Positions 1 through 11,270 are shown, counted from the first letter of the stretch. The stretch: DNA of 64,000 nt from Aegilops tauschii subsp. strangulata (GCF_002575655.3 NC_053039.3:377371633-377435632), one strand, 5' to 3'. Program-made: numbers and translations. Notes: a model not told the origin generated them from the sequence alone.

Positions 1-1924
1 TTTGTGGCAGCAGCATCTCATCGACCGGCTTTGGGTGGTCGGAAAGGTGACGCCATACGATACGAGTGAACGAAACCGCCGATCGTCGCTTTGTGGAAAG
101 CAGAGGAGTTTGGATGATTGAGGCGACGCCGATGGAGGCAGGCGGACAGCCGTTGGGCTCCCGTTCCTGGCAGATCGAGTGGCAGCCCGGCCCTGGCCGC
201 AGCACTTCGTTCATGGATCGATCGAGAGGGAGGGCCACTAGCGCTGCTACTAGTACGACACTTAACCACGCACGATCGATCGCCACACGAATAATACGTA
301 AAGCGGTTTGTGCACTCGCATCCCCGGGATGCGCTTGCCGAATGCGTCGTTTTCGCCTTTTCTTTTGTTTCTTTTCTTCTATGATTTCTTGTGTATCTTC
401 GCCTGCGTGCGCGCGTACATTTAGTTATGTGGCTCAAAGATCTGGCTTTTTGTAAATTTTCAGTAATAAATAAATAAGGATCTGGCTTTTGTGAGCCCGA
501 ACAGTGGCCGAGTTTGCTTCGTGGTGCTGGTTAGTGTGAATAAAGAAGGAGCGGGGCATCAAGGGCTCAAAACTTGGATAGGATTTGGGGCCAACAGCCA
601 TCATACGGTTCGAAAGGTGGGTTACGGAGTAATCAAAATATGAGCTTGTCTATCTAGAATGAGAAAGCAGGAACCAATTTTGCACCGGTGCAATAGGATT
701 CCTATGCGACGCAACGACACGCGGCAAGCCTTCAATTTTGAGCGTTTCCGGTAAAAGGACGGAGATGATTCCAAGCATTTCGGTTCTAGTTGCCTATTCG
801 GAAATTGAATTAAATTAGAATAAAATGGAGGAGTCATTTTGGATGGCGGTTCGATTGTATGCAATGTGTGTAGGCATATATTCTATTTTTGCTAGTTGTG
901 GCTTCCTTTTATTATTATTGGAAATTTTAAATATGTTGAACCTTGATACTCATTGTTCGGTTAATATGTTTGTGCCTGTCTGCATGACAATGATGCAGAG
1001 GCCGAGACTAAAAATACCGCTTGTTAAAATGTTTCTGTATGCATCTGGATTTTTAGCTTTTTGTCTGGTTGCAGCCCTCTGCTTTGTCCGCATCTTCTCT
1101 GCAATTACACGTAAACACGTATGCCAATTCTCACAACTTCCATGCAATGCAGCGACGTCAAGTCTTGACTCAACGAGGCGGTGAAACAAGAATATATGCG
1201 TGCCGAGGGTGAGTGTGAGACAGGATCGCCTGCCCGATCACCTGGGTCGGTCGGTCTACGTTGTTTTGCTTGCCAGATATAGGTCCCGTCTGGCCTTAGC
1301 ATATCTGGGAAGCCCCGAAGAAACGGGATTCCAATCGAGTAGCCGGAGAACTGGATGCGGTGCCGTGTCTGGGGGGTGGATGGATAACGCTCATGTCATC
1401 CGATTGGACCCTGCAAACGAACGAGCCGTGCAATGCAGATGAATTGTGCCTGCACTTGCAAAAGTGGTGAAGAGAAAGAATTGGGGTAGGTACAATAATG
1501 TAGTATCACTTTCTGATTGTGGGACACCCATTAGTTGCCGCCACATTTCTGGGCCTGGCATTTTTGTGCGAGTCAACTCCAAGACAGAAAGAAAGAAAAT
1601 CGACCATGCATCTTCTCCTCTCGCCATGACAAAAATCTAGTAACTTAGTGGTGAGGTGTTGACCCGTGAGGACACACGTCTCCCACTTATTGGCCCTGCA
1701 CAATAATTCCTGATGGGAGCTCCGCATGTGAGTTCGACCGGGAAAAGATTCACCTCAACATGCATAGCAATTTTCGTTTTATTATACTATTATATTTAAT
1801 TAAAAAATAATTATACAATAATCAAACACAATGAACCATATGTATTTTCAATTTTAGTTCTTATATTTTTACTTCAAATATATTATATACATCTAAATTT
1901 TATTAAAATATATTACAAATCATT
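1..1924. other. Unassigned non-coding DNA at window start
   Basis: No recognisable gene, transposon terminus or RNA gene was found. Short overlapping ORFs on both strands of the first 450 bases have no recognisable motif and use the two strands equally, so they look like chance frames. The stretch from about 1,770 to 1,920 is strongly AT-rich and leads into a candidate Helitron end. Confidence 0.5.
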
Positions 1925-1955
1925 CCCGCAACAACGTGTGGGAGTATGGTCTAGT
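1925..1955 (+). mobile_element. Candidate Helitron 3' terminus
   Basis: A GC hairpin-like motif (CCCGC, a short loop, then GTGGG) ends a few bases before CTAG followed by T. Grass Helitrons typically finish with a short hairpin and then CTRR, inserted before a host T. The preceding 150 bases are AT-rich, unlike their surroundings. A matching TC-starting 5' end was not identified, so element length is unknown and the call rests on the end signature alone. Confidence 0.4.
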
Positions 1956-3774
1956 TTATATGTTATGTATTGTCCGCTAACACGTCCAGCTTTTTATCTA
2001 GTGATCTAGTTCTAATTTCCATCCTAAGGAAGCTAATATGGCTGCACATATCCCATTAGCTAGTAAAGTGGAGATCAATCTTTCCACTATTTTGTAAGAG
2101 GGCCATCTCAATTTTCTTGTCGTTGTAATCACAAACGATGTAAGCATGTGTTTTTTCAAAAACAAAGGCAAACCATTTGCACCATTCATTAATTAAGCAG
2201 AAGAGGATTACCTAGTTAATTAGTGGAAAATCCACCAAAGACCATTACAAACCGTTGAGTGGCACACACAGGATACCTCACCCACCTCTTCACAATGGGC
2301 CTCGTCAAGACAGCACACATGCGTCATAGTCATCACTCCACCCCTAGAAGGTGTCATCATCATCCCTAAACCCTGAAAAATGACTTTGACTTCACCGTAG
2401 GCAATGTCGGCCCAACAAACACTATAGAGGCCGTGTGGAGCTGTACGAAGATCCGCACCAAAACACAACCACTTGCGACCAGACGACACAACTCTGACTT
2501 TGAAGGAGAACAACAAAGGAAAACTAGGCACGACTGGCGTCGTGGAAGATCACCGAACATACCACCCGTTGCCTGTCATCGTACGCCACCAGGACCCCGC
2601 CACCGTAGCTTCGACTTCACAGCAAGAAACAAGCTGAGACAATCATGCGGACACGCCGAAGAAAAGCCAACTACCTCAACCATAGCCGTGTCTCCGACAT
2701 AACTCCCCCCAACATCGTTACCACATAAGCCTCGATGCCAACACCGCCGCCGCCTTCCACTAGTGCCGCTCGCCGATGCCCAGCTCCAAAGACGAATCCC
2801 ACAAGGGGGAAAACGACACCAAAGCGTCGTCATCGTCCGATCACACACAAGGGTTTTCCTTGAAGCTGCAACAGTGGCCAAATTAGGGGTGAGATAGCAA
2901 TGCATCGATGCCTCCAAGAAGGCGAACACTGACTGTAGCCATCGTCATCGCTGGTCACGGCACCAAGCCAAGACAGGGTCTTCACCCAAGCTCTCGACAC
3001 AACCACAGATGCACGTCAACCTGCACCGGCGCCGACAAGCCACCAACCACTGCCACCATTGATCTACCCGTTGACGAAGAAGTCATCGCCGCCGCAGCCA
3101 ACCGCACCTCACGAAAGCTATAGAATGAATAAAATCTGTCATGATGGTTTGGTCTATAGAAATGAGTAGAAGAAATTGCAGAAATACACAAGTGTTGGGG
3201 CAATAACCACAACTCCAGGGGACTCTATAAAAAAAAAGCAAGCTCTAACTAACTCGTAACAAAAAAACTGCATAATGCTCTAATAGGTCGCTTAATGAGA
3301 ATGAATTATTCAAAGTTTGATAGAATCTGTTTTTAAAAAAATTCATAAAAAAATCAGAAAATATCTTGTAGTTTAGTCCATGTTTATTAACCAAGATGAT
3401 TTGTTTAGCCCATTGTCCTAGCCGTTTTAAAATTTGAACATTTTTTTACGAACCGTACATGTATGAGTTGACTTGCAAACATTGCCCAAAATTTAAAATG
3501 GTTAAGAAAATAGGCTGAAAATTTTCCAGATTAATCACTGAAGATTGATTGAATTACTGGAATGCATTTCATGTTATTTTTTTTAATTTTCAGTTTTTTT
3601 TTTGAATTGTTTTAAAATAATCATTTTTTATATATTTGTGAAGATTTCAAATTTCCCAAAGAGCTTAACACAAGGGACCCGCATGTGATACTTCTCATCA
3701 AGTGACTAATCAGAGCAATTTATGTTTCCGTTAGTGACTAGTCCTAGAGTCGAGGGTTTTCGTTACCTCAGCTT
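1956..3774. other. Unassigned DNA, partly C/A-rich
   Basis: Between about 2,220 and 3,125 the + strand is rich in CAC, GCC and ATC triplets with weak ORFs on both strands. None shows a known domain. A T-run near 2,150 at its left edge could be the poly(A) side of an old minus-strand retroposon, but nothing confirms this. Positions 3,130-3,770 are AT-rich with several homopolymer runs and no recognisable feature. Confidence 0.4.
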
Positions 3775-3922
3775 CAAATATTTGTATGTTTGTGCAATCT
3801 CCTCTTATATACAAATATAAACATATTTTTTTATTCTCAAATATTTGTATGTTTGTGCAATCTCCTCTTATATACAAATATAAACATATTTTTTTATTCT
3901 CACAAATATAAACATATAGGAG
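3775..3922. repeat. 63-bp AT-rich tandem repeat, two copies plus a partial third
   Basis: The unit begins CAAATATTTGTATG at 3,775 and again at 3,838, so the period is 63. The two full copies are essentially identical. A 20-odd-base partial third copy starts at 3,901. The repeat makes overlapping repeated reading frames on both strands that are best read as artefacts of the duplication. Confidence 0.9.
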
Positions 3923-4189
3923 TATATCGTTCTTGGAGGAGGCCGACAAACGGCACGGTCTACTTCAAGGCAAAGTTGCAGAGGCCATGAGTGAAGGGAA
4001 GGAAAAGAGGGCTCCCCATCAGGCAGACGACGATATGCCGGGCGAGATGCCGATCGGGTCGCGGTATGCACTCGTGTTGCCACATTTGCGGTTCCGTTAG
4101 CTGCCTTTGCCTGCCACTGTTATTAAGGCTGGGTTGAAAACGCTGCATCATACGGCCGGTCTCCTATATACGTCTGCTTTCGTCCTTCC

Positions 4190-5400
4190 CTTTGATGATC
4201 AGAAAAGGTTATCCTGTTCATGAAACCGATCGATTAGAAAGAGAAAAAAAAAGCTTTATGTTCACGAAATTGATCTCATAAAGTGGAGGGTTGGGTTTCT
4301 TAACGTCGCAGGCGCCCGTTGAAAACGCGGCAAAACCCACGATAAAACCTCCTCTGTTCCGGGCTAAACAATTGGACTAAACAATGTTCTTGGCTGCTCA
4401 TAGACACTAGGAATAGTGAGTGCCCAGGCGGCTGCATTCGCTTCACTAATTAAGGCTAGGATCAGCTCATGCCCGTGTATAATATTCTCCATCCGATGCA
4501 CTAATTAAGAGCAGCTAGAATTAGCTCATGCATGCCCTCTGCTAAATCAAATCACAGTATGTTCTGATTGTCAAATAAAAAATCACAGTATGTTCTATCC
4601 AAATGCATGCATGCATGCGTGTTCTTGGCTGCTCATAGACACTAGTAACAGTGCCCTGGCGGCTGAATGCATTTTCTTTTCACAGATTAAGGGTAGAATC
4701 AGCTCGTGCCCAACTACACGTTCAATCCACATGCATGCATGTGTCACTGTCAGCGGTGCAGATTTAATTACAGCAGCACTGCTTCGTGCACGGATGCAGG
4801 ACCAGATAACAGTTGATTTTACATAGAAAACGGATCGGCCGCTGGACTGTTATGATCAGGGCGGAAAACAAAATAGTGTGGTGCACAAGCTAGCCCGGTC
4901 CCTTGTGCTTTCATTCTTGTAAAAAAAAAGTCGGCTTTTGTTTTCTCCCTTTGGGGATGTGATAAGAAAAAGTTTCCTGCTCACGATATTGACCGCTTAC
5001 GAAAAGAAAATCCTGTTCGTGTAATTGATCGCTTGGAAAAAGTTTTTTCGTTCATGACATTTCCGGACTCTCTGTGCTTTCATTCGCTCTAAAAATGCCC
5101 GGTCATGAACCATAACATTACAGGCACACGTTGAAAACGTGACAATACACCACTGTGGTAGTGTATTCTTGGCTGCTCATAGGCACAAGAAATAGTGCCC
5201 TGGCGGCTGCGTTTTTTTCTCACTATTTGAGGCTAGGATAAGCTCGTGCATGCCGGTGTATAATATTCTCCATCCGATGCACCAAGGCCAAAACTAATCA
5301 GCCACATGCTCAGCCCACATGCGTGCATGCACGCTGGACTATTTTCGATCGGGAAGAAAAAGAAAATATGCGCACACAAACAGCGGCGCGTGATCTAGCA
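4190..5400. repeat. Diverged duplicated module of about 780 bp
   Basis: Several blocks recur in the same order about 770-780 bases apart. They are an AGAAAA...CCTG(T/C)TCA block (about 4,200 and 4,966), a CGTTGAAAACG block (4,310 and 5,120), TTCTTGGCTGCTCATAG (4,385 and 5,165), GTATAATATTCTCCATCCGA (about 4,478 and 5,258), and GCTGGACT (4,831 and 5,333). A third copy of the TTCTTGGCTGCTCATAG block is at about 4,622. An 18-base block near AATCACAGTATGTTCT is also duplicated at 4,551 and 4,581. No gene was recognised. This may be a duplicated upstream region or an uncharacterised repeat. Confidence 0.7.
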
Positions 5401-5589
5401 TGACCTAAACTGAGCAGGATATGATGCAAAGCGAATTAAGGGGGTGGTCAAATCACAGGAGCAAGCAATCGTGGCAGGCCGGTCCGTCTTTTTTTGTGTG
5501 GTGCAGCTCCGTCCATATATCTCTATTATTATAATAACACACTCGAATAATACTCTTCTAATCATGTCTAGATAGTGCACATTTCAGCT

Positions 5590-6162
5590 CCGATAGAGTA
5601 GATGGGAAGAGAAGATGCGCGTACTTAATTCAGATAGGACAAGCGCAGCCAGAGACGCCGTACGGCACCGCATCGTGCTCGCGAGCACCGGTGCCGGTGC
5701 GCCCGTCATCCGGTTCCAGGTCGTGGGGCGGGGAAAGTTCGTGCCCGCGGCACTGGCGCACGCACGATCGGAGGGAATTTGTCCATGCATGTGTGGCGCG
5801 CAGGTCACGTCCGGCGCGTCCCGTCCGGTGGTCACCACCCGAGGGCACACGCCTGGCATCGGCGCTAGTGCGAGCGAGGACGCGCCCTGAGTGAAGTCTG
5901 AGAGGACGGGGCGTCGCGTCCGGCGGATGCCGGGGTCGCTTGACGGAGCCCCGCTGCCGGCCACGGCGAGGAGGAGGAGGAGGGCGAGGCACCGGAGACC
6001 GGGGAGACAAGACAAGGAACCCCACGCACCCGCGTCGCGGCGTCGTCGGCCAACCACGGCGCGTAACGTCGCGGCGCGCGCGCAAATATCTGCGCCTCGC
6101 GCGGCCGCCCACCCACCCGGGCACCCGGCCAGTGGCGAAGCGAGGCGGCCGGTCACTTCACT
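5590..6162. other. GC-rich patch without a recognised gene
   Basis: The region is GC- and CpG-rich against AT-rich neighbours. It has ORFs on both strands, the longest on the minus strand (5,584-6,156, 190 codons) with a leucine-rich stretch and no recognisable domain. Such composition in grasses often marks a 5' exon or promoter, but the frames compete and none has a motif. It may be a remnant of a gene's first exon. Confidence 0.35.
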
Positions 6163-6690
6163 TGGCTCGTTGCCTGCCTTTCCACCGGGCAGACCCAGCG
6201 CGCGAATAGTAAACGGCGTTTTCCTTCATTCGTTGAATCACACGCGTGCCGAGATCCTCCATGATTTGAAATGCAGTTTTTCAAACACGAGTACTCCCTC
6301 CGTGTACTTCCTCCGTCTCAAAATAAGTGTCTCAAGCTTAGTACAACTTTATACTAAAGATAATACAAACTTGAGGCACTTATTTTAGGACAGAGGGAGT
6401 ATACGATAATAGCTACTATGTGTAAGTTGACTGAATTTGCAATTTGGATAAGTCAATTTTATGCGAAAAGGAACAATTAGAGGAAGAAGAAAGGAAGACG
6501 ACAGTTGAATTTTAATCCAGTGGCCCCGAAAATCGATATACCCAATTAAAAATCCAATGGCTCGTTGCCTGCCTTTCCACCGGGCAGACCCAGCGCGCGA
6601 ATAGTAAACGGCGTTTTCCTTTATTTGTTGAATCACACACGCGTGCTGAGATCCTACATGATTTGAAATGCAGTTTTTCAAACACGAGTG
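6163..6690. repeat. Segment duplicated with 395-bp period
   Basis: A block of about 130 bases starting TGGCTCGTTGCCTGCC occurs at 6,163 and again at 6,558. Both copies run through the same GCAGACCCAGCGCGCGAATA and ATTTGAAATGCAGTTTTTCA motifs. The copies differ at only a few positions. The first is followed by a Stowaway MITE; the second has no MITE at the equivalent place, so it approximates the empty site. Confidence 0.85.
6294..6399. mobile_element. Stowaway-type MITE
   Basis: The ends are CTCCCTCCGT... and ...GACAGAGGGAG, an imperfect terminal inverted repeat typical of Stowaway (Tc1/Mariner-derived) elements. The interior AAATAAGTGTCTCAAG pairs with CTTGAGGCACTTATTT. TA dinucleotides flank it at 6,292-6,293 and 6,400-6,401. 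The left terminus is partly duplicated (CTCCCTCCGT then CTTCCTCCGT). Non-autonomous, 106 bp. Confidence 0.9.
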
Positions 6691-6692
6691 CT

Positions 6693-6752
6693 AATTATTA
6701 TACGATAATAGGTCGCGCATGTCCTGTCTGAATTATTATACGATAATAGGTT
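6693..6752. repeat. 38-bp tandem duplication next to the LINE insertion site
   Basis: AATTATTATACGATAATAGG occurs at 6,693 and at 6,731, followed by GTCGCGCA in the first and GTTGCGCA in the second. The shared TACGATAATAG also follows the Stowaway MITE at 6,402. The LINE target site begins within the second copy. Confidence 0.75.
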
Positions 6753-6761
6753 GCGCAAATT
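6748..6761. repeat. LINE target-site duplication, left copy
   Basis: AGGTTGCGCAAATT is repeated without mismatch at 47,179-47,192, directly after the LINE A-run. A 14-bp TSD is in the usual range for L1-type target-primed reverse transcription. Confidence 0.93.
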
Positions 6762-6955
6762 GGGGCAGTGGGTCCACCAAGTCTCGAAGCGCTACGGGCG
6801 ATAGGAGGCGATCGCCAAGGCGACTGCGTTCTCTCGCTAGGGTTAGGGTTTTGGTGCACTGGGGTGGTTGGAATCTGGCAAAGCTCAGGGCGGCGACGGC
6901 GTCTCCCTCGTGTTAGGCCAGTCTACCTGTCTCTCCACGCTTTGGAGGGGCGCTC

Positions 6956-8595
6956 ATGGCGGGAGAAGCGGGAGGGAAGGATGCAGCCACGGCGAACAGA
7001 TCTACACCGATCCCATCTGATGCGGCGGCGGCCACGCCGGCGCGGAAGGGGGTCGGAGGTGCTAGCGGGGGGGGGGGGAGCAAGTCTCCTGCAGAGAGCA
7101 AAACGCCGGATCCGGCGGCAAGTCTTTCGGCGAGGTTAGGAGGCATGGTGCTTATGGACAAGGAGGAGGAGGGTTTTGTCTTTGAAGATCCAAACCCGCA
7201 AGTCCGTAAAGATCACCGATGGTCTGCTGTAGGTAAAGTCTGCTCTCCTCGACCAATGAAGATGTCAGTGGTTGAGAAGACAATGCCTAGGGCCTGGGGT
7301 CTACACAAAGAAGCTAAGTTTGCTGAGATTGGACCTAATATTTTTGAAGTTCACTTTGGATCTGAGGGTGATTATAGGCACGTCATTCACAATGGTCCGT
7401 GGCAGTTTGGTTTTAGTGTGCTAGTGATGAAGAAGTATGAGGGAGATAAGAGACTGTCTAAGATGATATTTGATAAAGTTGATGTGTGGGTAAGAATCTC
7501 GGATCTGCCACCGGACAAGAGGACTGAAGCCTTCGGTAGGGCCTTAGGGGATTGGTTGGGAGAGACAGTCAATGTTGATGTGGATAAAGATGGATTTGCC
7601 AGAGGACAGAGCTTCAGGGTTCGGACTAAGATTTCTGTGTATGAACCGTTAGTCCGGGGTATTTATTTGAAGAAGAAGAAGGAGGATAAGGAGAAGACAT
7701 GGTTTGACTTTTATTATGAGAAGATTCCGCACTTTTGTTTTGACTGTGGTAGACTTGTGCATAGGGGGGGGGGAGTGCGAACCCCCCGTCGACTCGTCGT
7801 TACAATGGGGGGTGGGGCTGGCTTAGAGCTTCTCCAGGAAGGAACAACTCCAGCAAAGACGGGTCGAAGGCAGGAGGGATGGGCAGCTATAACAGCTTTG
7901 GCTGCTCTCACACTGGTGAGACGGCTAACAACAACATTGTGCACCCAAGAGTCAGGGACATGCCTACAAAGAGGAATCTGCAATCTGAATTTTCGCGTAC
8001 TTCGGACGGCCGCACTGGTGACCGTCCAGAGCACGCGGGAGGTGAAGTAACCAGCCCAAACAAAGATAGAGGAAAGCTTGATACAGCTCGGGGGCGGGAC
8101 CTCAGGGACAGCCTTGAGGCAAGAAGGGAAGCGGAGATGAGAAGTAAACTCATGGAACAGCGTTTGGGGAGTCAAATGGGTGGCCACATGGAGGTGGAGC
8201 GCGAAGGGAAGACACATGAAAGAACCAGTGGGTACAACAGAAATCACGTCGAGGGGGACCATAACGGGCGCCATGCAGATCCGGTTCGGGACGATCCACT
8301 GGGGGGATCCGACGTGCATGGGACCCGGGGCCGACGCAGGGGTTACTACGTGAGGAAGGACAGGACAGATTCTAGAGAGACACATCGGTCGGAGCCAAAC
8401 TATTGGAGAGATGATGGTAGCAGGAAGAGGAGGCCGAGGCAGGTGTGGATAGCAAAAGGAGGAGCAGAAGTGAGAAGTGGGGAGGATGAGTTCATTCGCG
8501 ATACGAGGAGGAAGACCACCTCGGTGTTTGACCGCATCCAAGACAGAGATGATAAAGCGGCGGACCCTGGTACCCAGGGCCGCCGAGAGCAATGA
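6956..8595 (+). pseudogene. LINE ORF1, DUF4283 and CCHC zinc-knuckle RNA-binding protein, frameshifted
   Basis: This is the ORF1 protein of the LINE, a nucleic-acid-binding chaperone that would coat the LINE RNA. The first frame (from ATG 6,956) has an Ala/Gly-rich leader. A DUF4283-like domain follows (around residues 60-230, with NGPWQFG and VWVRISDLPPD), then the start of a zinc knuckle, CFDCGRLVH. A run of ten Gs at 7,764-7,773 then shifts the frame. The fourth zinc ligand (Cys) and the basic tail rich in Arg, Asp and Glu continue in another frame to the TGA at 8,593-8,595. The run is one G longer than the frame requires, so this is either a real inactivating indel or an assembly error. 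The last bases overlap the ORF2 start codon. Confidence 0.85.
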
Positions 8596-8601
8596 ATCTC
8601 C
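8592..8601 (+). pseudogene. LINE ORF2, first ten bases before element A
   Basis: ATG at 8,592-8,594 overlaps the ORF1 stop TGA (8,593-8,595) as ATGA. Ignoring the insertion and its duplicated TCTCC, the frame runs directly into the LINE sequence at 17,336 and gives an endonuclease-like start (MNLLAWNCRE). The start choice follows from this exact join and from the usual N-terminal WN of plant L1 endonucleases. Confidence 0.8.
8597..8601. repeat. Target-site duplication of element A, left copy
   Basis: TCTCC here is repeated at 17,331-17,335. Five bases is the expected TSD length for Ty1/copia elements. Confidence 0.93.
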
Positions 8602-10308
8602 TGTTGGAAATATGCCCTAGAGGCAATAATAAAATGGTTATTATTATATTTCCTTGTTCATGATAATTGTCTATTGTTCATGCTATAATTGTGTTATCCG
8701 GAAATCGTAATACATGTGTGAATACATAGACCACAACGTGTCCCTAGTAAGCCTCTAGTTGACTAGCTCGTTGATCAACAGATAGTCATGGTTTCCTGAC
8801 TATGGACATTGGATGTCATTGATAACGGGATCACATCATTAGGAGAATGATGTGATGGACAAGACCCAATCCTAAGCATAACACAAAGATCGTGTAGTTC
8901 GTTTGCTAGAGCTTTTCCAATGTCAAGTATCTTTTCCTTAGACCATGAGATTGCGTAACTCCCGGATGCCGTAGGAGTGCTTTGGGTGTACCAAACGTCA
9001 CAACGTAACTGGGTGACTATAAAGGTACACTACGGGTATCTCTGAAAGTGTCTGTTGGGTTGACACGGATCGAGACTGGGATTTGTCACTCCGTATGACA
9101 GAGAGGTATCTCTGGGCCCACTCGGTAATGCATCATAATAATGAGCTCAATGTGACTAAGGAGTTAGCCACGGGATCATGCATTACGGTACGAGTAAAGA
9201 GACTTGCCGGTAACGAGATTGAACAAGGTATTGGGATACCGACGATCGAATCTCGGGCAAGTAACATACCGATTGACAAAGGGAATTGTATACGGGATTG
9301 ATTGAATCCTTGACATCATGGTTCATCTGATGAGATCATCGTGGAACATGTGGGAGCCAACATGGGTATCCAGATCCCGCTGTTGGTTATTGACGGGAGA
9401 GTCGTCTCGGTCATGTCTGCGTGTCTCCCGAACCCGTAGGGTCTACACACTTAAGGTTCGGTGACGCTAGGGTTGTAGAGATATTAGTATGCGGAAAACC
9501 AAAAGTTGTTTGGAGTCCCGGATGAGATCCCGGATGTCACGAGGAGTTCCGGAATGGTCCGGAGGTGAAGAATTATATATAGGAAGTCCAGTTTCGGCCA
9601 CCGGGAAAGTTTCGGGGGTTATCGGTATTGTACCAGGACCACCGGAAGGGTCCCGGGGGTCCACCGGGTGGGGCTACCTATCCCGGAGGGCCCCATGGGC
9701 TGAAGTGGGAGGGGAACCAGCCCCTGGTGGGCTGGTGCGCCCCCCCTTGGGCCTCCCCCTGCACCTACGGTTGGAAACCCTAGGGGTGGGGGCGCCCCCC
9801 TGGCTTGGGGGGGAAGCCACCCCTTGGCTGCCCCCCCCCCTCAGATGGGATCTCCAGGGGGGCGCCCCCCCCAGTACCCCTATATATAGTGGGGGGAGGG
9901 AGGGCAGCAGTACCCTAGCCCCTGGCGCCTCCCTCTCCCTCCCGTGACACCTCTCCCTCCCGCTTGCGCTTGGCGAAGCCCTGCCGGGATCCCCGCTACT
10001 TCCACCACCACGCCGTCGTGCTGCTGGATCTCCATCAACCTCTCCTTCCCCCTTGCTGGATCAAGAAGGAGGAGATGTCGCTGCTCCGTACGTGTGTTGA
10101 ACGCGGAGGTGCCGTCCGTTCGGCGCTCGGTAATCGGTGATTTGGATCACGACGAGTACGACTCCATCAACCCCGTTCACTTGAACGCTTCCGCTCGCGA
10201 TCTACAAGGGTATGTAGATGCACTCCTTCCCTCTCGTTGCTAGTAAACTCCATAGATGGATCTTGGTGATGCGTAGAAAATTTTAAAATTCTGCAACGAT
10301 CCTCTACA
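8602..10308 (+). repeat. 5' LTR of element A
   Basis: Begins TGTTGGAAATATGCCC. The end is corrupted: CCTCTACA here against CCCCAACA in the 3' LTR. A TATA box (TATATATA, 9,881-9,888) lies downstream of a very GC-rich segment. Transcription would start shortly after it. The CGTAGAAAATTTTAAAATTCTGC block marks the LTR end. Confidence 0.93.
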
Positions 10309-10310
10309 AG

Positions 10311-10325
10311 GTGGCATCATGAGCC
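10311..10325 (+). other. Primer-binding site of element A
   Basis: GTGGCATCATGAGCC follows the LTR end after two extra bases. It resembles the initiator-Met tRNA-complementary TGGTATCAGAGC of copia elements, with the variant found in the other elements of this window (for example just left of 37,099 on the minus strand). Confidence 0.75.
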
Positions 10326-11270
10326 AGGCCTATGCGTAGTTTCTATGCACGAGTAGAACACAAACTTGTTGTGGGCGTAGATGTTGTCAATTTTCTTGCC
10401 ACTACTAGTCTTATCTTGTTTCGGCGGCATTGTGGGATGAAGCGGCCCGGACCGACCTTACACGTACGCTTACGTGAGACAGGTTCCACCGACTGACATG
10501 CACTAGTTGCATAAGGTGGCTAGCGGGTGTCTGTCTCTCCCACTTTAGTCGGAACGGATTCGATGAAAAGGGTCCTTATGAAGGGTAAATAGAAATTGGC
10601 ATATCACGTTGTGGTTTTACGTAGGTAAGAAACGTTCTTGCTAGAAACCTATAGAAGCCACGTAAAAACTTGCAACAACAATTAGAGGACGTCTAACTTG
10701 TTTTTGCAGCATATGCCTTGTGATGTGATATGGCCAAAAGGTTGTGATGAATGAGATATATGTGATGTATGAGATTGATCATGTTCTTGTAATAGGAATC
10801 ACGACTTGCATGTCGATGAGTATGACAACCGGCAGGAGCCATAGAAGTTGTCTTTATTTTTTGTATGACCTGCGTGTCATTGAATAATGCCATGTAAATT
10901 ACTTTACTTTATTGCTAAACGCGTTAGCCATAGAAGTAGAAGTAATCGTTGGCGTGACAACTTCATGGAGACACGATGATGGAGATCATGGTGTCATGCC
11001 GGTGACGAAGATGATCATGGCGCCCCGAAGATGGAGATCAAAAGGAGCAAAATGATATTGGCCATATCATGTCACTATTTGATTGCATGTGATGTTTATC
11101 ATGTTTTACATCTTATTTGCTTAGAACGACGGTAGTAAGTAAGATGATCCCTTATAATAATTTCAAGGAAGTGTTCCCCCTAACTGTGCACCGTTGCGAA
11201 GGTTCGTTGTTTCGAAGCACCACGTGATGATCGGGTGTGATAGATTCTAACGTTCGCATACAACGGGTGT

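Noticed and set aside
18..455. Overlapping frames on both strands at the window start (up to 139 codons)
   Set aside because: No motif, equal coding potential on both strands, and composition dominated by Arg/Ser/Thr codons typical of chance frames.
825..1184. 119-codon + strand frame with hydrophobic stretches resembling membrane segments
   Set aside because: AT-rich DNA produces Leu/Phe-rich frames by chance. There is no family signature, and a competing frame exists on the other strand.
3731..3949. Frame with repeated ENKKICLYLYIRGDC units
   Set aside because: The repeat is a translation of the 63-bp tandem repeat and is open on both strands. No protein family was recognised.
9489..9947. 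Pro/Gly-rich 152-codon frame in LTR A, and its equivalents in other LTRs
   Set aside because: It lies entirely in the GC-rich promoter part of an LTR and recurs in each LTR copy.
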